NCBI GenBank assembly: GCA_036477795.1
Contig: JAZGDL010000426.1
Location: 1-5,860, forward strand
Length of the DNA stretch: 5,860 nt
Reading direction: 5' to 3'
From: JAZGDL01 sp036477795
Lineage (GTDB): Bacteria; Planctomycetota; Phycisphaerae; UBA1845
Shown: positions 1 through 5,860 of the stretch, piece after piece
How the letters are laid out: every line of letters starts with the position of its first letter
Position numbering within the stretch: position 1 is the stretch's first letter
The notes under the pieces: generated by a model
Seen by the model: only the letters and a program-made list of their open reading frames with translations
What the model was told of the DNA's origin: nothing
Database searches by the model: none
Translations under genes and position numbers: made by a program

Positions 1-735
1 GTGGTTGGACGTCTCAACGTGATGATCATCGGCGGAACCGGTTCAGGAAAGACCACGTTGCTGAACAACTGCTCCTCGTTCATTCCCGAGACGGAACGGA
101 TCATCACCATCGAGGACGCGGCTGAACTGCAACTGCGACAGCCGCACGTGGTTCGGCTGGAGACCAGGCCGGCCAACATTGAAGGGAAAGGGCGCATCGC
201 CATCCGCGATCTTCTGATCAACAGCCTGCGCATGCGCCCCGACCGCATCGTGGTGGGCGAGTGCCGCGGGGGCGAGACCCTGGACATGCTCCAGGCCATG
301 AACACCGGTCACGACGGTTCGCTTACCACGGTCCACGCCAACAGTCCTCGCGACTCGGTCCAGCGCGTGGAGACCATGGTGATGATGTCCGGCTTCGACC
401 TGCCCATACGGGCCATCCGAACGCAGTTCGCCTCGGCCCTCGATCTTATCGTGCACGCCTCACGATTGACCGGTGGTCCACGCAAGATTCTCTCCGTCAC
501 TGAAGTGCTCGGCATGGAAGGCGAGGTGGTGACCATGCAGGAGTTGATGGCTTTCGAGCAGCAAGGGATCGGTGAAGACGGCAAGGCGTTCGGCCGGTTC
601 ATCTGCACCGGCGTGCGGCCGGCCTTCCTGGACCGGATCAAATCGCACGGTGCCGACGTGGACGACCTGAATTTTGATCGGCGCATCCTCGAGACCGGCC
701 CTGAGGTGCTCGAACAGGAGAAGCGGAACAGATGA
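1..735 (+). CDS. tadA: TadA/CpaF-type pilus secretion ATPase, C-terminal part (5' end outside window)
   Basis: This is the cytoplasmic hexameric ATPase that powers assembly of Flp/Tad pili through the TadB/TadC inner-membrane platform. Seen in the 244 readable residues: Walker A GGTGSGKTT (11-19), the acidic Asp box TIEDAAEL (36-43), Walker B IVVGECRGGE (83-92) and the His box TGHDGSLTTVHANS (102-115). These lie in the order and spacing of type II/IV secretion ATPases of the CpaF branch. The C-terminal region around FGRFICTGVRPAF also fits that branch. Family members are usually above 400 residues, so the N-terminal domain lies upstream. The GTG at base 1 is therefore most likely an internal valine codon rather than the start. 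The stop TGA (733-735) overlaps the tadB ATG, implying translational coupling. A general type II secretion or type IV pilus ATPase is less likely because tadB and tadC follow. Confidence 0.95.
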   Translation: MVGRLNVMIIGGTGSGKTTLLNNCSSFIPETERIITIEDAAELQLRQPHVVRLETRPANIEGKGRIAIRDLLINSLRMRPDRIVVGECRGGETLDMLQAMNTGHDGSLTTVHANSPRDSVQRVETMVMMSGFDLPIRAIRTQFASALDLIVHASRLTGGPRKILSVTEVLGMEGEVVTMQELMAFEQQGIGEDGKAFGRFICTGVRPAFLDRIKSHGADVDDLNFDRRILETGPEVLEQEKRNR

Positions 736-1763
736 TCTGGAACATGGACGGCTCAACCTCACTTCTCGCTCAGGGTCTGCTATCCAACCCCATGGTGATG
801 ATGTTCTGTCTCGTCGTGGCCATTCCGATTGTGTTTATGAGCGTGTTCGGCCTGATCCAAGATCTCCGCAAACAGGAGGTCAAGCGGGTCGACGACCGAC
901 TGATGGGCAAGACGCCCAAACGCGGCGAGAAGAGCGAGGATGAGCTGCGAAAATCGCTCATCAAGAAGCAAGCGCTGGCCGGCGCCGGCACCGGTTTCCT
1001 CAAATCGTTCGGGCAGTTCAAACCGATTGAGAAGCTCCAGACCGCCTGTATGCAGGCGGATCTGGATTGGAACGCAGCTCGGGTGGTGTTTCGGCTGCTG
1101 GTGGCGTCCGCCGGAACGTTCTTCTTGGGGCTCATGGTGGTGGGCCCCGGCCGAGCGGCTATCCTGGCCCTGCCGATCCTTTGCGGTCCCATCGTGTACA
1201 TTTATTTTCGCAAGAAAAGGCGTCTGCAGGCCCTGGTGGAGCAGCTTCCCGAGGTGTTCGAGGCCCTTGTGGGGGCCCTTCGGGCGGGCCAATCCTTGCC
1301 CACCGCCATCGGCCTGGTGGCGGGAGAGTTGCCGGAGCCCAGCCGCACGGAGTTCGGCCTGGTGTACCAGGAGCAGAATCTGGGCATTCCCATAGAGGAC
1401 GCTCTGGGCAACATGCGCCAGCGACTGGACCAGATGGATATCAGCTTCTTCGTAACCGCGGTTCAGATTCAGAAGCAATCCGGCGGTAATCTGGCAGAGG
1501 TTCTGGAGAACATCGGATCGATCATACGGGCCCGTATTCAGTTGTTTGGTCAGGTGCGGGTGCTGACCGCGGAGGGGCGCATGAGCGGCATAATCCTGTT
1601 GGCCCTGCCGCCGGTGATGATACTGGTCATGATGTTCATGAACCCCGACTATGCGAGCAAGCTGACTGACACTGATATAGGTCACAAGCTGCTCATCGGC
1701 GCGGGGGTTGCAGAGTTTTTGGGCTGGGCGATGATCCGCAAGATCATCGACATCAAGGTTTAG
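732..1763 (+). CDS. tadB: TadB inner-membrane platform protein of the Tad pilus
   Basis: This is an integral inner-membrane protein that with TadC forms the platform on which TadA acts during Flp pilus assembly. The 343 residues show an N-terminal membrane segment (about 20-43), a basic cytoplasmic stretch (45-100), two membrane helices (about 118-137 and 141-159), a type II secretion F domain starting at LPEVFEALVGALRAGQSL (172-189), and two C-terminal helices (about 284-303 and 319-336). This is the usual TadB layout and length. The start ATG lies inside the tadA stop (ATGA, 732-735). AGGAG at 716-720 is 11 bases upstream, a rather long spacing, and a second in-frame ATG at 744 is possible. 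The stop TAG (1761-1763) directly abuts the repeat block separating it from tadC. Confidence 0.94.
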   Translation: MIWNMDGSTSLLAQGLLSNPMVMMFCLVVAIPIVFMSVFGLIQDLRKQEVKRVDDRLMGKTPKRGEKSEDELRKSLIKKQALAGAGTGFLKSFGQFKPIEKLQTACMQADLDWNAARVVFRLLVASAGTFFLGLMVVGPGRAAILALPILCGPIVYIYFRKKRRLQALVEQLPEVFEALVGALRAGQSLPTAIGLVAGELPEPSRTEFGLVYQEQNLGIPIEDALGNMRQRLDQMDISFFVTAVQIQKQSGGNLAEVLENIGSIIRARIQLFGQVRVLTAEGRMSGIILLALPPVMILVMMFMNPDYASKLTDTDIGHKLLIGAGVAEFLGWAMIRKIIDIKV

Positions 1764-1875
1764 TTGAAGGTTGGAAGGTTGAAGGTTGGAAGGTTGGAAG
1801 GTTGGAAGGTTGAAGGTTGGAAGGCTGAAAGTCGGGAATTCGAACTTTTAACCTTCAACCTTTTAACCTTCAACC
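1764..1875 (+). repeat. TTGAAGG/TTGGAAGG repeat block with inverted arms, potential long hairpin
   Basis: Eight direct units alternate between 7 bases (TTGAAGG at 1764, 1779, 1810) and 8 bases (TTGGAAGG at 1771, 1786, 1794, 1802, 1817), giving 61 bases (1764-1824) without a single C. After a spacer containing GAATTC (1836-1841) the motif returns inverted: AACCTTCAACC at 1850-1860 and 1865-1875. The outer left arm 1764-1787 pairs with 1850-1873 over 24 positions with only two G.U wobbles, so the tadB-tadC mRNA could form a long stem. There is no U-run after it, so it is not a classical intrinsic terminator. It may protect or attenuate the transcript, or be a spreading intergenic repeat. The function is inferred, but the repeat structure is directly visible. 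Confidence 0.9.
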
Positions 1876-1879
1876 CTTC

Positions 1880-2830
1880 GTGAAAGTAATGGAAAACATG
1901 CCGCCACAAGTTATTGCCGGTTGTATCGGAGCCGCTGTTTGTGTTGCGCTGCTGATATACTCACTACTCCCCAAGCGCACCTCAGAAGCCGACGCCATCG
2001 TCCGTCGTCTGGAAGCGGATGACGCGGACACCAAGAAGAAGAGAGCGATGTCATCTCTCGCCAAGAAGTCGTCGCCGCAAATGATGGACGCCCTCAAGAA
2101 GGCGGCACCCAGATTCGCCATGCCCCTGGGTGAAAAGGATCAAACTCGCCTGCGGGCCAAGCTGCTGTCGGCGGGCATTCGCAGTGAATCCGCGCCGGTC
2201 ATCTTTCTCGCCAGCAAGACCGTGTTGGGGGTTGGCGCGGTGGTGGTTTCGCTGATAGTGACCTTGTCCGCCAATTATACAGCCCAGCAGGTTGGGGTGT
2301 GGACGGTGTTTGGCGGTGCCCTGTTCTTCTGGCTGCCGGAGCTGTACCTTTCGCATGTGGCCGGCCAACGCGCCGCCGCCGTCAAGAAAGGTTTGCCGGA
2401 CAGTCTGGACATGATGGTGATCATGATTGAATCAGGTTTGGGGATGGACGCGGCTATCCAGCGTGTCAGCCATGAGATGGCCGCATCTTATCCGGAACTG
2501 GCGGAGGAATTCCAGATCGCCAACGCCGAAATGAACATGGGTCTGCCCCGGGCCGAGGCGCTGGAACATCTGGCAGAGCGCACCAACGTACGAGAGATCC
2601 GGACGCTGGTGGCTACCATCACTCAGGCGGAGCGATTCGGGAGCAGCATCGGCAAGACCCTGCGCATCCAGTCCGACACGCTTCGCAGCAAGCGGCAACA
2701 GGCAGCCGAGGAAGCCGCGGGCAAGACCGCCGTCAAGTTGCTGATCCCCCTCATCCTGTTCATTTTCCCGGCATTGATGGTGGTCATCGGCGGTCCCGCC
2801 TACATCACCTTTCGGGGCACTAAGTTCTGA
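1880..2830 (+). CDS. tadC: TadC inner-membrane platform protein of the Tad pilus
   Basis: This is the second polytopic platform protein and partner of TadB in Flp pilus assembly. The 316 residues contain an N-terminal helix (about 11-30), a charged cytoplasmic region (31-100), helices at about 106-129 and 139-156, a type II secretion F domain beginning at KKGLPDSLDMMVIMIESGLG (159-178), and a C-terminal helix (about 287-305). The segment ERFGSSIGKTLR (241-252) is typical of TadC. The start is uncertain: GTG 1880, ATG 1889 and ATG 1898 are all in frame and none has a well-spaced Shine-Dalgarno sequence. All follow the repeat block within 25 bases, so the hairpin could influence initiation. The stop TGA (2828-2830) is followed after 18 bases by the AAA+ ATPase gene, so co-transcription is likely. 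Confidence 0.93.
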   Translation: MKVMENMPPQVIAGCIGAAVCVALLIYSLLPKRTSEADAIVRRLEADDADTKKKRAMSSLAKKSSPQMMDALKKAAPRFAMPLGEKDQTRLRAKLLSAGIRSESAPVIFLASKTVLGVGAVVVSLIVTLSANYTAQQVGVWTVFGGALFFWLPELYLSHVAGQRAAAVKKGLPDSLDMMVIMIESGLGMDAAIQRVSHEMAASYPELAEEFQIANAEMNMGLPRAEALEHLAERTNVREIRTLVATITQAERFGSSIGKTLRIQSDTLRSKRQQAAEEAAGKTAVKLLIPLILFIFPALMVVIGGPAYITFRGTKF

Positions 2831-2848
2831 TGATCTCCGGCGAAAACC

Positions 2849-4120
2849 GTGACTACCGAAGAATTTGATCCCGCTACCATTTATCCAGCCGCTCCGGAGA
2901 CGCTCTCCGAGACCGGCCTGCCGGAATCGCTGGTCGACGCGTTGGTATGCAAGTACCTGTTCAGCGTCGGAGAGGCCATGGGGCGCCAGGTGGAGCGCGA
3001 CCTTTGCCTGCCCTCCAAGCCGGTCAAGGATGTGCTGGCCGTCCTCAAGAAGGACCAGCACATCTTCTACAAAGACCAGTCCATGGGTGATTTCAAATAC
3101 GCCCTCAGTGAAAGCGGGCGGGTCCGAGCTCGGGCTTATCTTGACGAGAGCATGTACGTCGGTCCGGCCCCGGTGCTCTTGGAGCACTACATCGAATCGG
3201 TCAAACAGCAATCCATTACCGTTGAGCATCCCGACAAAGCCGCCGTGCGGGAGGCGTTTTCCGATATCCTGTTGTCCGAAGCGGTGCTCGATCGTCTGGG
3301 CCCGGCCATCAACTCCGGCCGCGGACTGTTTCTGTACGGCTTTCCCGGCAACGGCAAGACCACCATCGCCGAACGCATCACCCGGTGCTTCGGGCTGGAC
3401 ATCTGGATTCCGCACACCATCTACGTTGACGGCGAGATCATCAAGTTCTACGACCCCGAGAATCACGAGGCGGTGGAGACCAGGTCGACCCTTCTGCAGG
3501 ATGATTACGACACCCGATGGATCAAGATCAAACGTCCCACCATCGTGGTCGGCGGCGAGTTGACCATGGATGCGCTGGAGTTGCAGTACAACCGTCAGAC
3601 CAAGGTCACCGAGCCCTCGATACAGCTTAAAAGCAACTGCGGGACGCTGGTGATCGACGACTTCGGGCGGCAGCGCATGCCGCCCATCGAACTGCTGAAC
3701 CGTTGGATTGTGCCGTTGGAGAAGCGCTATGACTATCTGATCCTCTCCAACGGCAAGAAGATTCAGGTGCCCTTCGACCAGTTGATCATCTTCTCGACCA
3801 ACCTGGAGCCCAAGGACCTGGTCGATGACGCCTTCCTCCGTCGCATCCCTTACAAGATCAACGTCCAGGACCCCACGGAAGAGGAGTTCCGGGCCCTCAT
3901 GGATATGTTCGCCAGGAAGCTCAACGTAGCCAAGAACGCCGACGCCATCGATTACCTGATCGAGACGCACTACAAAGCCAAGAAGAGACCCTTCCGCTGC
4001 TGCCACCCGCGCGACCTGCTGCTGCAGATCATGAACTTTGCGTCGTACAACGGCGTGGAGCCCAAGATGGAGCGTTCCACCTTCGACGCCGCCTGTGAGA
4101 ACTACTTCGCCGTACTGTGA
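2849..4120 (+). CDS. AAA+ family ATPase with N-terminal winged-helix-like region, linked to tad genes
   Basis: This is a 423-residue P-loop ATPase. Residues about 20-115 look like a small helical, winged-helix-like domain with a GRVRARAYL...YVGPAPV signature. The AAA+ core follows, with Walker A GFPGNGKTT (164-172), Walker B TLVIDDFGRQ (266-275), sensor-1-like IIFSTNLE (313-320) and an arginine-finger-like FLRRIPYK (329-336). I recognise the pattern DDFGRQ...LLNRWIVPLE from a widespread, poorly characterised bacterial AAA+ family; its substrate is unknown. No membrane segment or signal peptide is visible. The GTG start at 2849 is the only reasonable choice, because an in-frame stop lies at 2831-2833 and the next in-frame ATG would remove about 43 conserved-looking residues. 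Its Shine-Dalgarno sequence is weak. Same-strand placement 18 bases after tadC suggests a role in pilus assembly or its regulation, which is inference. Confidence 0.85.
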   Translation: MTTEEFDPATIYPAAPETLSETGLPESLVDALVCKYLFSVGEAMGRQVERDLCLPSKPVKDVLAVLKKDQHIFYKDQSMGDFKYALSESGRVRARAYLDESMYVGPAPVLLEHYIESVKQQSITVEHPDKAAVREAFSDILLSEAVLDRLGPAINSGRGLFLYGFPGNGKTTIAERITRCFGLDIWIPHTIYVDGEIIKFYDPENHEAVETRSTLLQDDYDTRWIKIKRPTIVVGGELTMDALELQYNRQTKVTEPSIQLKSNCGTLVIDDFGRQRMPPIELLNRWIVPLEKRYDYLILSNGKKIQVPFDQLIIFSTNLEPKDLVDDAFLRRIPYKINVQDPTEEEFRALMDMFARKLNVAKNADAIDYLIETHYKAKKRPFRCCHPRDLLLQIMNFASYNGVEPKMERSTFDAACENYFAVL

Positions 4121-4132
4121 CCCCGCCCAGGA

Positions 4133-4148
4133 TGAACGTAACCGTTCA
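4133..4148. other. Small perfect hairpin in the convergent intergenic region
   Basis: TGAACG-TAAC-CGTTCA forms a 6-bp stem with a 4-base loop, 13 bases after the AAA+ ATPase stop codon. It has no T-run on either side, so intrinsic termination is not clearly supported. Its position between two convergent operons is the only reason to consider a role in transcript-end formation or stabilisation. Confidence 0.3.
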
Positions 4149-4173
4149 GCCGGAAAGAGAACAAGAGGTTAGG

Positions 4174-4190
4174 GAGCCGAAGGTGGGCTC
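4174..4190 (-). terminator. Weak candidate terminator after the response regulator gene
   Basis: GAGCC (4174-4178) and GGCTC (4186-4190) form a GC-rich 5-bp stem with a 7-base loop. On the - strand it lies just beyond the response regulator stop codon and is followed by a loosely T/C-rich stretch rather than a clean T-run. It could end the - strand operon, but the stem is short and the call is tentative. Confidence 0.25.
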
Positions 4191-4194
4191 GTGG

Positions 4195-4815
4195 TTACCC
4201 TTCGGATGACGCTTCGGCGGTCGGCACACCGCATCGAACATCCCTGAGCAGCTCCCTGCCGTTGCGGACCGCATCCTCCATTTCCTCAAGCAGCTCACGG
4301 GCGTCCGCGGATTCGCGCTGCTTGGCGGTCGTCTCGGCTCGCTGCCTATGCGGTGCGTCGCGCAGGCGTCGGGCGAACCTCGCTTCGTCAATGAGCGCGG
4401 ATTGACGCTTTGTGACTTCGAGTAGGTCACGGCTCTTGGCTAGCAGGTCTTTCTGTTCAAGGGCGTGGCGGATGGTGATGGCCAGGTCGATCTCGTTGCA
4501 GGGCTTGGTGAAGAACTGATAGACCTGCCCTTCGTTAATGGCACGCAGGGCGGCGGAAAGCGAGGGATGGCCGGTAAGGACGATTCGGACGGTCTCAGGA
4601 TACTCCTTGGCGACCCTGCCGAGGAACTCGGTCCCGGACATTCCCGGCATTTCCTCATCAGAGATGATCAAATCGATGCTGTTGTTCGCCAGGAATCCGG
4701 CAGCTTCTTCCGCCGAGTTAGCCGTCAGTATCTTGTACGACTCTTTCCGCAGAACGCGAGTCAATCCATCGAGAACGTTCGGCTCATCGTCTACCAAGAG
4801 CACAGTGTGGCTCAT
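4195..4815 (-). CDS. Response regulator: single receiver domain with charged helical tail
   Basis: A CheY-like receiver domain occupies residues about 1-122 of 206. It shows the acidic pocket D9/D10, the phospho-acceptor D53 in ISDEEMPGMSG, the conserved T81 in IVLTGH, and K104 in FFTKPCNE. All key phosphotransfer residues are present, so it should be phosphorylatable. Residues about 123-206 form a strongly charged, probably coiled-coil tail with no recognisable DNA-binding, HD or GGDEF output domain. It may therefore act through protein-protein contact. The ATG at 4815 has a good Shine-Dalgarno (AGGAGA on the - strand, 4824-4829) at 8-base spacing. It starts 20 bases after the HD protein's stop codon on the same strand, so the two are very likely one operon and one pathway. 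The cognate kinase is not visible in the window. Confidence 0.9.
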   Translation of the reverse strand: MSHTVLLVDDEPNVLDGLTRVLRKESYKILTANSAEEAAGFLANNSIDLIISDEEMPGMSGTEFLGRVAKEYPETVRIVLTGHPSLSAALRAINEGQVYQFFTKPCNEIDLAITIRHALEQKDLLAKSRDLLEVTKRQSALIDEARFARRLRDAPHRQRAETTAKQRESADARELLEEMEDAVRNGRELLRDVRCGVPTAEASSEG

Positions 4816-4823
4816 ATCAATAG

Positions 4824-4829
4824 TCTCCT
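4824..4829 (-). promoter_or_regulatory. Ribosome binding site of the response regulator gene
   Basis: AGGAGA on the - strand sits 8 bases upstream of the ATG at 4815. It is the clearest Shine-Dalgarno sequence in the window and fixes this start. The other genes here have weak or poorly spaced sites. Confidence 0.75.
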
Positions 4830-4835
4830 ATTGGT

Positions 4836-5762
4836 TTATACTTGTACCTGGTGTTGCTCGATGCGCGAACCAGCCGCAGTTCGAACGAGCACGTGTATCG
4901 GCTCTTGCAGTTTTCTGTTTTGTGCGAAGTTTCTCAATCGCTGGCGCAACGATGGAGTCACCTCCTGCCCCTTGCTTACCAAGAGCATTCCGTCGGTGGT
5001 GGTCACATCCTGGGCGACGATCATTTGCGTCGTGAGGTCCTTGACTCCGATCTCCTGGATTTCAAGCGCGATCTCAAATCCGATGACCGTGTCCAGATCC
5101 GCAAGTACCTCGGGATCATACCACCCGGAGCGTTGCCGCAACTCGACCATGACCTGTATGTCCGTATCCCCACTCCATTTGAGAGTATCGTAGTCCAGCG
5201 CGACCTTGAGAATACGGGCACCCAAGGGGATATCCTTCCCCGCTAGGGAATCCGACGGGATACTGCTGCCATCGAAGCGCTTCTGCTGGTAGGCGATGAT
5301 TTCAGCGACGTTTTCCAGTCTGGGAATGTTCGCGACGAGATCGCGCCCCACTGCCGGGTGGGCCTCAAACATCCGGACCTCCTCTTCCCGCAAAGTCCGA
5401 CCGTGGTACATCTTGTCCAGCGTGTCCGGTGGCACAGTGACACAACCAATCTGCGAGAGCATTGCGGCGATCTCAAACTCCCACGAGTTGTTCAGTTCCA
5501 GTTTCTTGCACAGCTTTCGGATAACCTTCCGCACCCGAGAGGCGTGGCCAAACGCCGTCGGGTTGGTGAGAGACAACACGTCAGTGAGAACCTTGATTGC
5601 TCCGCGAAGGGTCTTCTCCAGGAGTTCCTTCTCAGCGGTGACCTTTGGGGTCAGGTGACCTTTGGGGTCAGGGTGACCTTTGGGGTCAGAGCGGGTGACC
5701 TTTGGGGTCAGAGCGCATTTAGTCATTAGGGTGACCTTTGGGGTCAGAGCGCATTTAGTCAT
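4836..5762 (-). CDS. Degenerate HD-domain (HD-GYP/HDOD-like) signalling protein with repeat-encoded N-terminus
   Basis: Residues about 43-235 resemble the HD-GYP-type phosphohydrolase fold of response regulators. The first conserved histidine is kept (H73, FGHASRV), but the HD pair is SQ (103-104, MLSQIGCVTVPP) and the HHE..DG.GYP site reads AYQQKRFDGSSIP (147-159). Metal binding and cyclic-di-GMP hydrolysis are therefore doubtful. I recall the SQIG form from a family of receiver-HD proteins, so it may be a family trait. Residues about 240-308 form a small C-terminal domain (DGMLLVSKGQEVT, 257-269). Residues 1-42 are translated from the repeat array (LTPKVT, DPKGH periods). The receiver domain expected before AEKELLEKTL is absent. 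Starts at 5762 or 5726 both lie in the repeat; the latter has AAAGG 8 bases upstream. The response regulator gene follows after 20 bases. The function is probably signal transduction by protein interaction. Confidence 0.75.
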   Translation of the reverse strand: MTKCALTPKVTLMTKCALTPKVTRSDPKGHPDPKGHLTPKVTAEKELLEKTLRGAIKVLTDVLSLTNPTAFGHASRVRKVIRKLCKKLELNNSWEFEIAAMLSQIGCVTVPPDTLDKMYHGRTLREEEVRMFEAHPAVGRDLVANIPRLENVAEIIAYQQKRFDGSSIPSDSLAGKDIPLGARILKVALDYDTLKWSGDTDIQVMVELRQRSGWYDPEVLADLDTVIGFEIALEIQEIGVKDLTTQMIVAQDVTTTDGMLLVSKGQEVTPSLRQRLRNFAQNRKLQEPIHVLVRTAAGSRIEQHQVQV

Positions 5763-5765
5763 TAG
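5637..5765. repeat. Nested tandem array of the palindromic TGACCTTTGGGGTCA repeat
   Basis: Five exact copies of GGTGACCTTTGGGGTCA start at 5637, 5654, 5672, 5694 and 5730. Each continues into a common sequence (GAGCGCATTTAGTCATTAG) for a different length: 0, 1, 5, 19 and 19 bases. The units are therefore 17, 18, 22, 36 and 36 bases, placed head to tail without spacers. The core is an interrupted palindrome (TGACC, 5-base centre, GGTCA), so each copy can fold as a small hairpin or be bound by a dimeric protein. The array totals 129 bases, a multiple of three, and stays open in the HD gene's frame. It overlaps the end of one gene and the start of the next. It is not CRISPR, since there are no unique spacers. 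Confidence 0.93.
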
Positions 5766-5860
5766 TGAGTCTCTTTTGCAGTCGGTGCACCGTCCGGCGG
5801 AGGGCGGGCCCGGCGGATTCGATCTTGCGGATGGCCGTCACGACCCCACCGTGCGAGGCG
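5755..5860 (-). CDS. C-terminal end of an unrecognised protein (5' part outside window)
   Basis: The last 34 codons of a - strand gene read in from the window edge and end at TAA (5755-5757). This frame, unlike the two others, has G or C at 27 of 34 third positions, typical of real coding sequence in this GC-rich DNA. The residues (GGVVTAIRKIES...RRTVHRLQKRLTND) look like a basic amphipathic helix. That is too little to name a family. The final two or three codons and the stop lie inside the 36-base repeat unit, so the natural C-terminus may have been altered by the repeat. The stop overlaps the possible HD-gene ATG at 5762 by eight bases (ATGACTAA), which would couple translation of the two genes. 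Confidence 0.6.
   Translation of the reverse strand, partial: ASHGGVVTAIRKIESAGPALRRTVHRLQKRLTND

Noticed and set aside
780..1685. 301-residue open frame on the - strand opposite tadB
   Set aside because: It is histidine- and glutamine-rich shadow coding opposite a confident TadB, with no recognisable domain or ribosome binding site.
2830..2868. 12-codon ORF (MISGENRDYRRI) whose ATG overlaps the tadC stop (TGATG)
   Set aside because: It could be a coupling leader for the AAA+ gene, but it is short, has no motif, and one such overlap is expected by chance.
2432..4006. 524-residue open frame on the - strand opposite tadC and the AAA+ gene
   Set aside because: It is antisense to two genes with clear family motifs. 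Long open frames opposite GC-rich coding DNA are common, and its composition (rich in G, D, V, H, L without motifs) fits a shadow.
4465..5193. 242-residue + strand open frame across the response regulator and HD gene
   Set aside because: It runs antisense to two recognisable signalling genes, crosses their intergenic gap and shows no domain.
5637..5765. CRISPR array
   Set aside because: Repeats are head to tail with no unique spacers, unit lengths differ, and no cas genes are present.
5637..5765. Nuclear-receptor-like response element (GGTCA half-sites)
   Set aside because: The resemblance of TGACC/GGTCA arms to eukaryotic hormone receptor sites is coincidental in a bacterial sequence.

Overview
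The window comes from a GC-rich bacterium. It holds the 3' part of a tad (tight adherence) pilus operon on the + strand, facing a short two-component-style signalling operon on the - strand. The gene content and the intergenic repeat styles suggest Planctomycetota or another environmental, delta-proteobacterium-like lineage. That is from memory of similar gene families, and the window itself does not settle the taxon.

+ strand (1-4120): the C-terminal half of a TadA/CpaF secretion ATPase is cut by the window edge. It overlaps tadB by four bases (ATGA). A 116-base repeat-filled gap follows, then tadC, then 18 bases later a gene for a winged-helix plus AAA+ ATPase of a widespread, poorly characterised family. 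TadA would power pilus assembly, TadB and TadC would form the inner-membrane platform, and the AAA+ protein is probably co-transcribed with an unknown role.

The tadB-tadC gap is built from 7/8-base TTGAAGG / TTGGAAGG units and their inverted counterparts. The outer arms can form a 24-bp RNA stem with only two G.U pairs. It is the only large gap in an otherwise tightly packed operon.

4121-4194 is the convergent junction between the two operons. It holds only two small hairpins.

- strand (5860 down to 4195): the last 34 codons of an unrecognised gene, then a degenerate HD-domain signalling protein, then 20 bases further a stand-alone receiver-domain response regulator with a good Shine-Dalgarno sequence.

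The most unusual part is a 129-base repeat array (5637-5765) where the unrecognised gene ends and the HD gene begins. Five copies of GGTGACCTTTGGGGTCA share one fixed edge but extend by 0, 1, 5, 19 and 19 bases, a nested truncation series. The array supplies the stop codon of the upstream gene, the start codon(s) of the HD gene and about 42 N-terminal residues of it. It sits where relatives, as I recall them, carry a receiver domain.
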